DNA of 64,000 nt from an uncultured Bacteroidales bacterium (GTDB lineage Bacteria; Bacteroidota; Bacteroidia; Bacteroidales; Paludibacteraceae): contig ONBH01000004.1 in assembly GCA_900316005.1 (NCBI GenBank), positions 16,619 to 80,618 on the forward strand, in the 5' to 3' direction. Below the pieces are notes generated by a model. The model was not told where the DNA came from. It saw only the letters and a list, made by a program, of their open reading frames with translations, and ran no database searches. A program made the position numbers and the translations under genes. This document shows positions 50,137 through 58,224 of the stretch, piece after piece. How positions within the stretch are numbered: the first letter of the stretch is position 1; every line of letters starts with the position of its first letter.

Positions 50137-52578
50137 TTATTTTTCAAGGCTGAATTGGAAGCGTATCGCCCAGTTGGGTGATGCCGGTTCGTTGCGGTGG
50201 GTGAGTCGCCAGAGCGAGTAGATATTGCAGACGCGTAGTATATTGCCAATACCTACGCCTATTTCGGTGTAGGGTACATTGAATGGTTCTCCCCAAGCTA
50301 ATTTGAAGGTTGCAAGTTCGCGAAGCCGCAACACCCGTATGCCCGGGATGAGGTTGAAGAGGCAACCGCGTCCGTTCCAGTGTGTGTGGAGTAGCACATA
50401 GCGGTTGGCACCGGCCTGCAGGTTGTTCATCAGCGTGAAGCGGTCAAAGGCATACGAAACAGACTCGTTGCCGCTGAAATACTTTCGCAAGGGAGCCGGT
50501 GTTTCGCCAAATAGCAAGCCTGCTTCTATGAGATAATCCAGACTGCCCATTACCCCCAGCGGTACTTGCTGGCGTATCATCAGGTTGATGCGCCCGTAGA
50601 GTTGGTAGGACGGCGTGCCATCGTATTGTACTGTTCCGGTTTCCAGTCCCAGACAGAGAATCGGCAGTTTGCCATATACATGAATGCGGCGGAAGAAAAG
50701 GTCTATTTTCTTCTCATCGAATGAGAGGCGGAGGGTGGTTCCGACGGAGGCGATGCGGGTAATCGGTTCCGGGTTCCGGGTCCTGGGTTCTCGGGATTCG
50801 TAGCGTGAGATGGTGGCGTAGAAGTCTTGTTCTAAATGCGAAGACCAGTCGTTCGTTGATGCAATCCGTAGTTCGCGTGCTCGTATCTGGTTTGAAGCTG
50901 TTAGACGCGAAGGCGGAATGAAAGCCTGCGTCAGAGCTGTTGTGAAATCGCGTTGGTTGAAGAGGGCTGCGTTTTCGAGGTAGAGCGAACCAAAGGCTGC
51001 TCGGTCGAGGTATTGATAGTCATCGGCGAAGGTCAGATGTAATTGATGGCGTCGCGGGGTTGGAAGGTTGAAATGCAGTCCGGCACCGCCCTTGAAGGAT
51101 TGGTCGCGAAACCCATAGCCGACATAGGCATCCAGGCATATATTGCGCATCAGTTGCGGGCTGGTGCGCAGCCCGACACCTACGCGGACGCCGTCGCGAG
51201 GCGTGACGCGGAAGAATTGGTTGATATTACCCACCTCAAGCCATTTCCCGGCAGGAATATAACCCGTCAGAATGGTGTTGGCCAAGAAGTCCGCTACGCG
51301 GATAAGGGGTAGATTAGCAACGTTCTGCATGGCGGAGTCGGCGTCCGTAGCTGTCATGCACGAGTCATGCGCGGAGAGGAATGGCAGCCCCTCGTCTTTT
51401 GGAAATCTATCGGCTGCAGCAGTATGGCGAATGAGAACGGTCGGGAGTGTGCGGGTGGTGTCAAAGCGGACCGCGTAGTCCAAAATCATGGTTTCGGCGG
51501 TATATGTACGGTAGATACGACCGTCAGTCGGCTGTTGGTCAGCCGTCGGGTGACTGTCGGGATTGAAAGCGAATTGTTGGCTAATTGTCAGCGCACGGAG
51601 GTAGTTGGCTGCTACCTCGTGCGGAGCGTTAGCCTCGATGGAGAGAAGGGCGCAGGTGAGCGAGTCAATAGTCATGCGGCCGTTGAAAGTAGGGTAGTAG
51701 GGATTCTTGGTGCGGAAATCAATAATATAGGCTTTTCGCCCGTGTGCGGAGGTACTATCGGCATCTATGTAGAGGCTGTCAATGAGGTAGAAGTGGTAGA
51801 AAGCATTACCGTCAGCGGCGAGCGGTGAGAGGAAATTGGTGCCGTAGAAGGGAATCGTGTTGGCGTAGAAATCCGGTGGGGTATCCAGATACGCCAGTTG
51901 CGCGCGGTATTCCTCCTCCGGAAGCAGCACCGCGCGCGAGGTGGTTTGTCCGCCCTTTGTGGCGGAATGGTATAGCGGCAGGAAATAAGTGGAGTCTTCG
52001 GCTTGGATTAGCCCGTTCTGCAAATGCTGCCAGAACCGTCTGCGTAGGTGGCGTGCCTGAATATCGCTCACAAAGATATCGGTTGCTTCGTTGAATGGCG
52101 CGAAGATACACGATTGTTGGTTTATTTTACGGCGTTCGCGAACGCGCGCCATCAACGGCAATGCAGGATTGGTGCCCGGAACGACAAAGACATCCTGCAG
52201 GTAGGTGGTCTTTTCCTCAAGGGTAATATCAATGCCTGCGTTGATGCCGGGTTCGATTTTGAAACGCTGGGTCTTGTAGCCGATGGCGGAGACGGTGAGG
52301 GTAGTCCTATGCTTGAGGTCAGCGCGTAAGAGAAAGATGCCCTCAGCGTTGGTCGTAGTGCCGAAGGGTGTTCCTATGAGGGCGAGGTTGACATTGGCAA
52401 CGGGTTGAGCGGTTTCTGAATCAACTATTTCGCCAACGATGGTGGTCTCCACCGCATGGAGAGATTGAAACGTGTAAATTGATAGGAGAAGGACGGCTAT
52501 CTTCGCAGAGACGGCACGGAATGCTGTCTCTACACGCAATATGTACCGTTTAAATGTCAAAATGTCAATAGATATCAA
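50137..52578 (-). CDS. DUF5686 / carboxypeptidase-regulatory-like outer membrane protein
   Basis: A protein of about 810 residues: signal-like segment near residues 27-42 (IAVLLLSIYTFQSLHA), a CarboxypepD_reg-like beta domain (about 45-125, VGEIVDSETAQPVANVNLALIGTPFGTTTNAEGIF-type), then a long beta-rich DUF5686 region ending with Phe, likely an outer-membrane barrel. No ATG: starts are TTG (52578 or codons 7 and 14). The promoter-side DNA is a heptamer repeat and a small palindrome. An internal heptamer repeat (50765-50799) encodes SREPRTRNPEPITR. Confidence 0.8.
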   Translation of the reverse strand: MISIDILTFKRYILRVETAFRAVSAKIAVLLLSIYTFQSLHAVETTIVGEIVDSETAQPVANVNLALIGTPFGTTTNAEGIFLLRADLKHRTTLTVSAIGYKTQRFKIEPGINAGIDITLEEKTTYLQDVFVVPGTNPALPLMARVRERRKINQQSCIFAPFNEATDIFVSDIQARHLRRRFWQHLQNGLIQAEDSTYFLPLYHSATKGGQTTSRAVLLPEEEYRAQLAYLDTPPDFYANTIPFYGTNFLSPLAADGNAFYHFYLIDSLYIDADSTSAHGRKAYIIDFRTKNPYYPTFNGRMTIDSLTCALLSIEANAPHEVAANYLRALTISQQFAFNPDSHPTADQQPTDGRIYRTYTAETMILDYAVRFDTTRTLPTVLIRHTAAADRFPKDEGLPFLSAHDSCMTATDADSAMQNVANLPLIRVADFLANTILTGYIPAGKWLEVGNINQFFRVTPRDGVRVGVGLRTSPQLMRNICLDAYVGYGFRDQSFKGGAGLHFNLPTPRRHQLHLTFADDYQYLDRAAFGSLYLENAALFNQRDFTTALTQAFIPPSRLTASNQIRARELRIASTNDWSSHLEQDFYATISRYESREPRTRNPEPITRIASVGTTLRLSFDEKKIDLFFRRIHVYGKLPILCLGLETGTVQYDGTPSYQLYGRINLMIRQQVPLGVMGSLDYLIEAGLLFGETPAPLRKYFSGNESVSYAFDRFTLMNNLQAGANRYVLLHTHWNGRGCLFNLIPGIRVLRLRELATFKLAWGEPFNVPYTEIGVGIGNILRVCNIYSLWRLTHRNEPASPNWAIRFQFSLEK
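50765..50799 (+). repeat. Heptamer repeat inside the DUF5686 gene
   Basis: GGTTCCG, GGTTCCG, GGTCCTG, GGTTCTC, GGGATTC; encodes a Pro/Arg-rich loop on the minus strand. An 11-base-period stretch (GTCGG-type) lies further along at about 51522-51565. Confidence 0.78.
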
Positions 52579-52601
52579 TTATCAATTGTCAATTATCAAT
52601 T
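52574..52601 (+). repeat. Heptamer repeat joining xerD stop and DUF5686 start
   Basis: ATCAATT, ATCAATT, GTCAATT, ATCAATT. Contains the xerD TGA and the TTG start at 52578. Confidence 0.8.
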
Positions 52602-53501
52602 CTGATTTGCCGGGTGGTATTTGAGGATAGCCTTGCGCAAATCCTGGATGTCAACGTGGGTGTAGATTTCGGTGGTGGTGATGTCCTCATGACCAAGTAA
52701 CTGCTGGATGATGCGCAGGTCGGCACCGTTCTGCAGCAAATGGGTAGCGAAGCTGTGTCGCAGCGTGTGTGGCGAAATGGTCTTTTGGATTCCTGCCTTG
52801 TCGGCGAGGCGTCGTATGATGGTGAAAATCATGGCGCGGGTCAGCTGTCCGCCCCGTCGGTTGAGGAAGGCGATGTCGACGTCAGCGGGATTGATGTTGA
52901 GGTGACAGCGGTCTTGCAGCCAGAAGGCGAACCACTTCTCTGCCTCTGGCGAGATAGGCACGAGGCGTTGCTTGGAACCCTTGCCGCGGATGAGCATGTA
53001 GCCTTCCGCGCGGTACATGTCACTCAGACGTAGTGAGACCAGTTCGCTGACGCGTAGTCCGCTGCCATAGAGCATCTCGATGATGGCTCGGTTGCGGTTG
53101 CCCTCGGGTGTAGATAGGTCGATGGCAGAGACGAGTGCGTTGATTTCGTCCAGACTGAGAACCTCGGGCAGGTGCATCTCCTTGCGTGGCGTCTCGATAA
53201 GCTCGGAGGGGTCGTCGTCGCGGTAGCGATGGTAGAGTAGAAAGCGGTAGAACGAGTGCAGTCCGGCGATAACGCGTGCCTGCGTGCGCCAATTGGATTG
53301 GGTGCCGAAGGTGTCGTAGATAAACGCCTGCAGATCCTCGTATTTGGCGCGCTCGGCAGGTGTCCCGGGTACTTTCTTCTCGAGATAATCCTCCAGTTTT
53401 TTCAGGTCCATGAGGTACGCCTCAAGGGTGTTTTGAGCCATGTTGCGCTCCAGACGGAGGTATTGCTTGTATTCATTGTAGAGTTCCGACATAGGTAGCA
53501 C
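52596..53501 (-). CDS. xerD: Tyrosine recombinase XerD-like
   Basis: Site-specific recombinase for chromosome dimer resolution at dif. The 301-residue protein has an N-terminal SAM-like domain (about 1-100) and the catalytic residues Arg150 (GSGLRVSEL), Lys174 region (GKGSKQR), His245 and Arg248 (HTLRH), His271 (LLGHED) and nucleophile Tyr280 (EIYTHV). An internal ATG at 53492 may be the real start. XerD rather than XerC or a mobile-element integrase is inferred from compact size and housekeeping neighbours. Confidence 0.87.
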   Translation of the reverse strand: MLPMSELYNEYKQYLRLERNMAQNTLEAYLMDLKKLEDYLEKKVPGTPAERAKYEDLQAFIYDTFGTQSNWRTQARVIAGLHSFYRFLLYHRYRDDDPSELIETPRKEMHLPEVLSLDEINALVSAIDLSTPEGNRNRAIIEMLYGSGLRVSELVSLRLSDMYRAEGYMLIRGKGSKQRLVPISPEAEKWFAFWLQDRCHLNINPADVDIAFLNRRGGQLTRAMIFTIIRRLADKAGIQKTISPHTLRHSFATHLLQNGADLRIIQQLLGHEDITTTEIYTHVDIQDLRKAILKYHPANQN

Positions 53502-53994
53502 GGTAGGTTTTATCGTCGCGTGTCTTGAGGTCGAAGTTCAGCTCGAAAGTGCTGTCTTGCTCTTCGAGGCTGAATGAGCCTTCGCTGACGAGTATGATTT
53601 GCCGGATGTTGTTATTCTCGATGAGCAGTATATAGCATCCGGCGGCTGTATTATCGTACGCCACACCGGGCAGTGCGGTATATGGAAGCGCAGTCGTGTC
53701 GAGTTGGTATGTGCCTGCTGTCAGTAGTGTGTCGCTCAGTGGCAGGAAGATGTCGGATAAATAGAGATTGGTGCCGCTTCCCTCAATGTAGCCGCGTTCG
53801 TTGAAATGTAGTCCTTCGCTGTAGAGGTCGAGTGACAGTACGTTGCAGTCGATATCTTGGTACCACTGTCCGTGGTTTTGTACGCGTGCGAGCGTCAGGA
53901 CGGTATCTGCGATGGGGGTTGCGTCCGGCGTGTCGGGTTGGCTTTTGCTGCCACAGGCGGTGAGCAAGAGTGCTGCCAGGCAGAGTATGGGCAT
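53473..53994 (-). CDS. Possible separate lipoprotein from internal start
   Basis: If translation also starts at the ATG at 53994, the product is a 173-residue lipoprotein with Cys near residue 14 and a body of no recognised family. The lipobox is very good, which argues that this part once was, or still is, an independent gene. Confidence 0.4.
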   Translation of the reverse strand: MPILCLAALLLTACGSKSQPDTPDATPIADTVLTLARVQNHGQWYQDIDCNVLSLDLYSEGLHFNERGYIEGSGTNLYLSDIFLPLSDTLLTAGTYQLDTTALPYTALPGVAYDNTAAGCYILLIENNNIRQIILVSEGSFSLEEQDSTFELNFDLKTRDDKTYRATYVGTLQ

Positions 53995-55197
53995 ACGGCG
54001 TGTAGGAATGAAAGCGGCGGTGAAACCGATGCCTAATACGCTGATGAGCACGATAATGATGTCAATTACTTGTACCCGGACGGGGTATGCAGCCAGAACA
54101 TATTCCGTGCCGGAACCTAATTTAATGAACCCGAACTGCTGCTGCATGAGGCAGAGGATGAGGCCTAATACGAGGCCAACAATGGCGCCCGAGGCGGATA
54201 TGAGCCAGCCTTCGAGGGTAAAAATACGTCTTATCATGGAATTGTCGGCTCCCAAATTACGGAGCGTGCGGATGTCTTCTTTCTTGTCGAGCATGAGCAT
54301 AGTGAGGCTTCCGATGAGGTTGAATGCGGCAATGAGTAGAATGAATAGCAACAGCAAGGCGGTAAGCCATTTCTCGATGCGGAGAATACGGTAGAAGTCC
54401 TCTTGCTGCTCGTAGCGGTCCAGCACGAGAAAGTCGCTACCCAAAAGTCGGCGGATCTCTTTTTTGGTCTTGTTGATATCCGCGCCGGGGCTGAGGCGTA
54501 GCTCGAGGGCGGTGGCTTCATCGTTCGTGTAGCCGAAGAGTTCACGCGCCAAGGGGAGCGATACCAGCATCATGCGGTCATCGTATTCCACCTGATTGAC
54601 AGCAAAGATACCGGCTATGAAGCAACTTTTTTTCAGGAAAGCCTGGTCGGGTCGCATCAGGTTGACACGGCCGGTTCGCCGTGGGGCGTAGAGATGAACG
54701 GCAGCGACAAATTTAGCCCCGATGCCTAATTGCCACGCCAGTCCCTGACCGATGACGGTGCGTTCAAAGGCGCCGTCAAAGACGCTGTAGTGGCCATCTA
54801 CGATGATAGAATCAATGTCGGTCAGGGCTTGGTAGCAGGTATCAACCCCCTTGATGAGAGCGGGAATCTGGTGATCTTCAAACTCAACGAGCGCCGTTTC
54901 CTCGATGGTGACGGCTGTGATGGCTATCTCGTTGAGGTTGTTGAGCGCAGCGAATTGATCTGAGTTGAGCGAAAAGAACTTTCCTTCGCGGGCTGTGATG
55001 CGCAAATCGGGATCAAAACGTGAGAACATCTTCTCGACCTCGCTGCCCAGTCCGTTCATGACGCTCAGCACGCAAACAAGCGCGGCAGTCACAACGGCTA
55101 CGGCTATAGCACTTACACCGCTGACGATGTTGATGGCGTTGTGGCTCTTTTTTGCCCACAGATACCGCCACGCTATTTTGGTCTCGACCGGTGTCAT
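53473..55197 (-). CDS. FtsX/LolE-type permease fused to a lipoprotein
   Basis: Residues 1-about 401 are a complete FtsX-like permease of lipoprotein-release type: first membrane segment near 22-45, a periplasmic domain with GQGLAWQLG near 150, and three C-terminal membrane helices (LTALLLLFILLIAAFNLIG, GAIVGLVLGLILC, IDIIIVLISVLGIGFTA). At residue 402 a Met begins a perfect lipoprotein signal (MPILCLAALLLTAC), followed by a 150-residue beta-rich domain. The frame is open across the junction, so either a gene fusion or an internal start at 53994 makes two proteins. Confidence 0.85.
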   Translation of the reverse strand: MTPVETKIAWRYLWAKKSHNAINIVSGVSAIAVAVVTAALVCVLSVMNGLGSEVEKMFSRFDPDLRITAREGKFFSLNSDQFAALNNLNEIAITAVTIEETALVEFEDHQIPALIKGVDTCYQALTDIDSIIVDGHYSVFDGAFERTVIGQGLAWQLGIGAKFVAAVHLYAPRRTGRVNLMRPDQAFLKKSCFIAGIFAVNQVEYDDRMMLVSLPLARELFGYTNDEATALELRLSPGADINKTKKEIRRLLGSDFLVLDRYEQQEDFYRILRIEKWLTALLLLFILLIAAFNLIGSLTMLMLDKKEDIRTLRNLGADNSMIRRIFTLEGWLISASGAIVGLVLGLILCLMQQQFGFIKLGSGTEYVLAAYPVRVQVIDIIIVLISVLGIGFTAAFIPTRRMPILCLAALLLTACGSKSQPDTPDATPIADTVLTLARVQNHGQWYQDIDCNVLSLDLYSEGLHFNERGYIEGSGTNLYLSDIFLPLSDTLLTAGTYQLDTTALPYTALPGVAYDNTAAGCYILLIENNNIRQIILVSEGSFSLEEQDSTFELNFDLKTRDDKTYRATYVGTLQ

Positions 55198-55210
55198 GAG
55201 CTTTGCACCA

Positions 55211-55546
55211 TTAGCCTTTCAGAAGTTGGTCTATGCGCTCCATGCGGTCGAGCGTCTCATCCAGATGGAAGTGTAGTTCGGGTATGATGCGCAGTTGGTG
55301 GCGCTCCAGCGTACCTAACTCACCGCGAATCTTACCATGGTCAGACTCTATGTGGTTCATCGTTTCCTGCACTTTGTCGTGCGGGAATATGCTGAGGTAG
55401 ATATTGGCGATGCCCAAGTCGGGCGAGACACGCACCTCGCTCACGGAGATGAGTGTGCCCTGCAGGGTGCGGGCATAGCGCAGGAAAATGTCGCTCAGAT
55501 CCTTCTGGATAAGGCGGGCTATTTTGTTCTGACGAGTAGATTGCAT
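55211..55546 (-). CDS. rbfA: Ribosome-binding factor A
   Basis: Assists 30S ribosome maturation. The 111-residue KH-fold protein has RQNKIARLIQKDLSDIF at the start, ISVSEVRVSPDLGIANIYLSIF near 35-55 and the C-terminal IPELHFHLDETLDRMERIDQLL. The ATG at 55546 is the usual family start; the longer upstream frame is an artefact. The gene ends 13 bases before the permease start. Confidence 0.93.
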   Translation of the reverse strand: MQSTRQNKIARLIQKDLSDIFLRYARTLQGTLISVSEVRVSPDLGIANIYLSIFPHDKVQETMNHIESDHGKIRGELGTLERHQLRIIPELHFHLDETLDRMERIDQLLKG

Positions 55547-55599
55547 TTCTTTGTTGTTTACGTTGTTTTCGTAGTTTACGTTGATTTTATTGCAAAACA

Positions 55600-55628
55600 A
55601 GGGAAAGGAGACGCGTCTCTTTTCCCTG
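55600..55628 (-). terminator. Terminator between rpmH and rbfA
   Basis: AGGGAAA-GAGAC pairs with GTCTC-TTTCCCT across a GC centre; on the minus strand it is followed by TGTTTTG. It lies downstream of rpmH. Confidence 0.72.
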
Positions 55629-55660
55629 TAATAATGTATTAATCAGCTGTGACTTGCTTC

Positions 55661-55819
55661 TTAATATTTGTGACGGCCTTCGTCTGCTACAGTCAGTTTC
55701 TTGCGACCATGAGCGCGACGGGCAGCCAGTACGCGACGACCGTTGGCGGTAGCCATTCTCTCCAGGAAACCGTGTTTGTTGCGACGCTTGCGTTGCGAAG
55801 GTTGGAATGTACGTTTCAT
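55661..55819 (-). CDS. rpmH: 50S ribosomal protein L34
   Basis: Small basic ribosomal protein, 52 residues: starts [18 protein letters not shown], then [22 protein letters not shown] and a C-terminal VADEGRHKY. Fully conserved L34 pattern. The gene was below the usual size cut but is unmistakable. Its promoter lies at 55920-55950. Confidence 0.97.
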   Translation of the reverse strand: MKRTFQPSQRKRRNKHGFLERMATANGRRVLAARRAHGRKKLTVADEGRHKY

Positions 55820-55919
55820 CTTTTCTCTATTGGTTTTTTAGGTCCGGCGTAGGCCGAACAGGGGGGTTATTAACTCGTAATAGCGCCAATTCGCGTTAGC
55901 CGTTATGCGAAAAAGCGTG

Positions 55920-55950
55920 CAAAGGTACGGCTTTTTTTTGGATTGACCAA
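55920..55950 (-). promoter_or_regulatory. Promoter of rpmH
   Basis: Minus-strand TTGG at 55950 and TACCTTTG (55927-55920), spacing 23; about 100-base leader. Confidence 0.75.
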
Positions 55951-55976
55951 ATTTTTTGTGAAAAAAATGTATTTTT

Positions 55977-57464
55977 TTACTCTTGAGGTGGCAAATAATG
56001 GATTTTTGTCTTGAAGAAATTGCTTTCTTTGGTCTTACCATCGCCTACTTCGCCCGTCAGCAGGCGGTAGGTCTGGTAGGAACTCCATTCCGATGGTTTA
56101 TCCTCGATGACGCAGTCTTTGCCGGTGTCATTATCTACATAGGGCATAATCATTGCCTGCCAGTATTGTATGCGTGCAGCGGAGCCATTGGGTGCAAACA
56201 ACTCGTCAGAGGCAGCCAGCTCGTGCATGTAGTTGATGTAGCGTTGCCGGTATTCGGCAATCGACATCACCTTGCGCATGAGCATGCGGCTGCCATCCAG
56301 CGGCCCCCAGTTGAGCGGATCCTTCGTGCCGGGATTGCCCATCCCCTCCGAGCCGGTTCCGAGGGTGTTGTCGTAGTCGAAGGGGATGAAGTAGAAGCGG
56401 TGGTTGGCGTCGAAATAGAAGTAGTAGTTGTTTTGGTTACACCAATAGTCGTCCCACATACCCACCATCACATTGACGGCGTAAGCGCGGAGGAAGAGGT
56501 CTATATCCATGTGCTCTTCCAGCCAATTCTTGAGTTCGTCGCTGCCGGAGGGTTGGGGAGTCATGCCGTTAATGAAGTCCGACAGCTCGTTTTGTGCCTC
56601 GCCCAGACGCGACTTGTGGGTCTTGAGGGTATAGATGAAACCGTTGCCCTCATCGTCGGCTACCCCCATTAGCGAGGTGGAACCGTCGCTGAGGTTGGCT
56701 CCCCATTGGGCTTTCCAGAGAAAACCGTCCTTGTCGGGTATCTTGCCGTCGTGATAGCGGGCGTCAAGCCATCCTTTGCGCGGATTCTCTAATAGTTCAT
56801 ATACACCCATATAGACGGGGTGGTCGTCCCCCTCGATTTGGATGGTGAGGCGGCAGTAGGATGCGCGGGGAGCAGACCATACGCCAAAACGGCGGAAGAG
56901 GTCATAGCAGTATATCTCGTGTACATACGTAGGGTCGTTGCGGAACCACTTCAGGATGAGGCGATCCACGCCAAAGAACCGTTGCCCCGATTCTGCCTCG
57001 GTGAACTTGATGCCGAAGTGTGCATGACGCCATTGTGCATCGTTGCTGTGCGGTTGGCCGCTCTCTCCTTCGGGGCGTATGCGCGAGGTGTTCCCGCGCG
57101 GGCGCAGGCCCACGCTATCGCGCGTGTATATAAGGTCACCTTTGCGGAAGGTGAACGATGCCCAGACGTATTTGGAGTTGTTGGGGTTCCGGTCAAAGTT
57201 GGTGAGATAGGTGTTCCATTCCGCTTCGCTGACCTTTATCTCAACCTCCGGTACGGCATTGAGGTCAAAGAGGAAGTCGTAGTCGCGCCGCGTGGAGGGG
57301 TCTTCGGGGTCTTCGGGCGGTTCGGGTTTTTCTTCGGAGTCCTCCGGCGTCTCGGTCGTGTTAGTCGTGTTGGTCGTGTCAGTCTTGGGCTCATCGGGTT
57401 TGCAGGCAAAGAGACTGCATACCAGCATACCAATAACTAAATGGTAAAAATGCTTATAATACAT
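55977..57464 (-). CDS. CotH kinase-family lipoprotein
   Basis: A 495-residue lipoprotein: signal with lipobox SLFAC (Cys near residue 21), a Thr/Pro/Glu-rich linker (about 25-58), and a CotH kinase domain (about 70-460) with RPRGNTSR, HEIYCYDLFRRFG near 180, and FDYDNTLG near 345 carrying the catalytic Asp. CotH proteins phosphorylate secreted or surface proteins; some are extracellular. The start region overlaps the birA stop by eleven bases. The exact target is unknown. Confidence 0.87.
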   Translation of the reverse strand: MYYKHFYHLVIGMLVCSLFACKPDEPKTDTTNTTNTTETPEDSEEKPEPPEDPEDPSTRRDYDFLFDLNAVPEVEIKVSEAEWNTYLTNFDRNPNNSKYVWASFTFRKGDLIYTRDSVGLRPRGNTSRIRPEGESGQPHSNDAQWRHAHFGIKFTEAESGQRFFGVDRLILKWFRNDPTYVHEIYCYDLFRRFGVWSAPRASYCRLTIQIEGDDHPVYMGVYELLENPRKGWLDARYHDGKIPDKDGFLWKAQWGANLSDGSTSLMGVADDEGNGFIYTLKTHKSRLGEAQNELSDFINGMTPQPSGSDELKNWLEEHMDIDLFLRAYAVNVMVGMWDDYWCNQNNYYFYFDANHRFYFIPFDYDNTLGTGSEGMGNPGTKDPLNWGPLDGSRMLMRKVMSIAEYRQRYINYMHELAASDELFAPNGSAARIQYWQAMIMPYVDNDTGKDCVIEDKPSEWSSYQTYRLLTGEVGDGKTKESNFFKTKIHYLPPQE

Positions 57465-58224
57465 ATCGAATCTGTTTGTAGTGGTAGGTGTGTTCCTGTC
57501 CCTCGCTGTCGCGAAGAATGATCTCGCCGAAGGCGGTAATGCCGGCTATCTCGGCCATGAAGACGGGTTTGCGTTCCGCTTGGGCTTGCTCGGGTGATAT
57601 ATTATTGGTTGGCAGGATACTGACTTCGCGTTCCTGGTACGGGTAGAATCCCTTGCGGCGGTACAGGTGTGTGAGATAGGCGGTTTGTAGTTCGTCGAAC
57701 GGCATCGCTAAGACGCGCGGGAGTTCTGCAAGGAAAAGGCTGAGTATCTCCTCCGGGTCGAAGGTTCGGCCGGTTATTAAGGCAAGTGAGATGGGGTTAG
57801 GCGCGGTTGTGAAGACTAATTGGTTCACATTCAGCCCGATACCGGCAATGGAGCGGCATATGTTAGCGCCTTGAATGATATTCTCGATGAGGATGCCGGC
57901 CAGTTTCTTGTCGCCGTAGTAGAGGTCATTGGGCCATTTGACGGTCAGGACTTCTTCTTCGCCGAGCGCCGGCAGCGACGCAACAGTCCGTCTGAGGGCT
58001 ATGCTTACTGCCATGGATAGGCTAAACTGCTCTGTTGCCGGCATGTTGTCGGGGCGGATGAGGGTGGAGAAGAGCAGGTTCTTGCCGGCCTCTGATTCCC
58101 AGCCATTACCAGCCTGTCCGCGCCCGGCTGTCTGGTAGTCGGTGCGGATGGTAAACAGATGCGGTGCGTCGGGATAGTCTTCGCGCAGCAGCGTGTTAGT
58201 ACTATAAGTTTGACTTATATACAT
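57454..58224 (-). CDS. birA: Biotin-acetyl-CoA-carboxylase ligase
   Basis: Attaches biotin to carboxyl carrier protein. The 256-residue protein starts MYISQTYSTNTLLRE, has GRGQAGNGWES near residue 51 (biotinyl-AMP loop), WPNDLYYGDKKLAGIL near 110-125, and a C-terminal SH3-like part. No N-terminal DNA-binding domain, so it is not a repressor. The ATG at 58224 lies inside the end of dacB (23-base overlap); earlier in-frame Mets do not fit the family start. Confidence 0.92.
   Translation of the reverse strand: MYISQTYSTNTLLREDYPDAPHLFTIRTDYQTAGRGQAGNGWESEAGKNLLFSTLIRPDNMPATEQFSLSMAVSIALRRTVASLPALGEEEVLTVKWPNDLYYGDKKLAGILIENIIQGANICRSIAGIGLNVNQLVFTTAPNPISLALITGRTFDPEEILSLFLAELPRVLAMPFDELQTAYLTHLYRRKGFYPYQEREVSILPTNNISPEQAQAERKPVFMAEIAGITAFGEIILRDSEGQEHTYHYKQIRYVL

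Noticed and set aside
52596..53501. Integrase of a mobile element
   Set aside because: The recombinase has XerD size and sits in a housekeeping cluster with no attachment sites, relaxase or phage genes.
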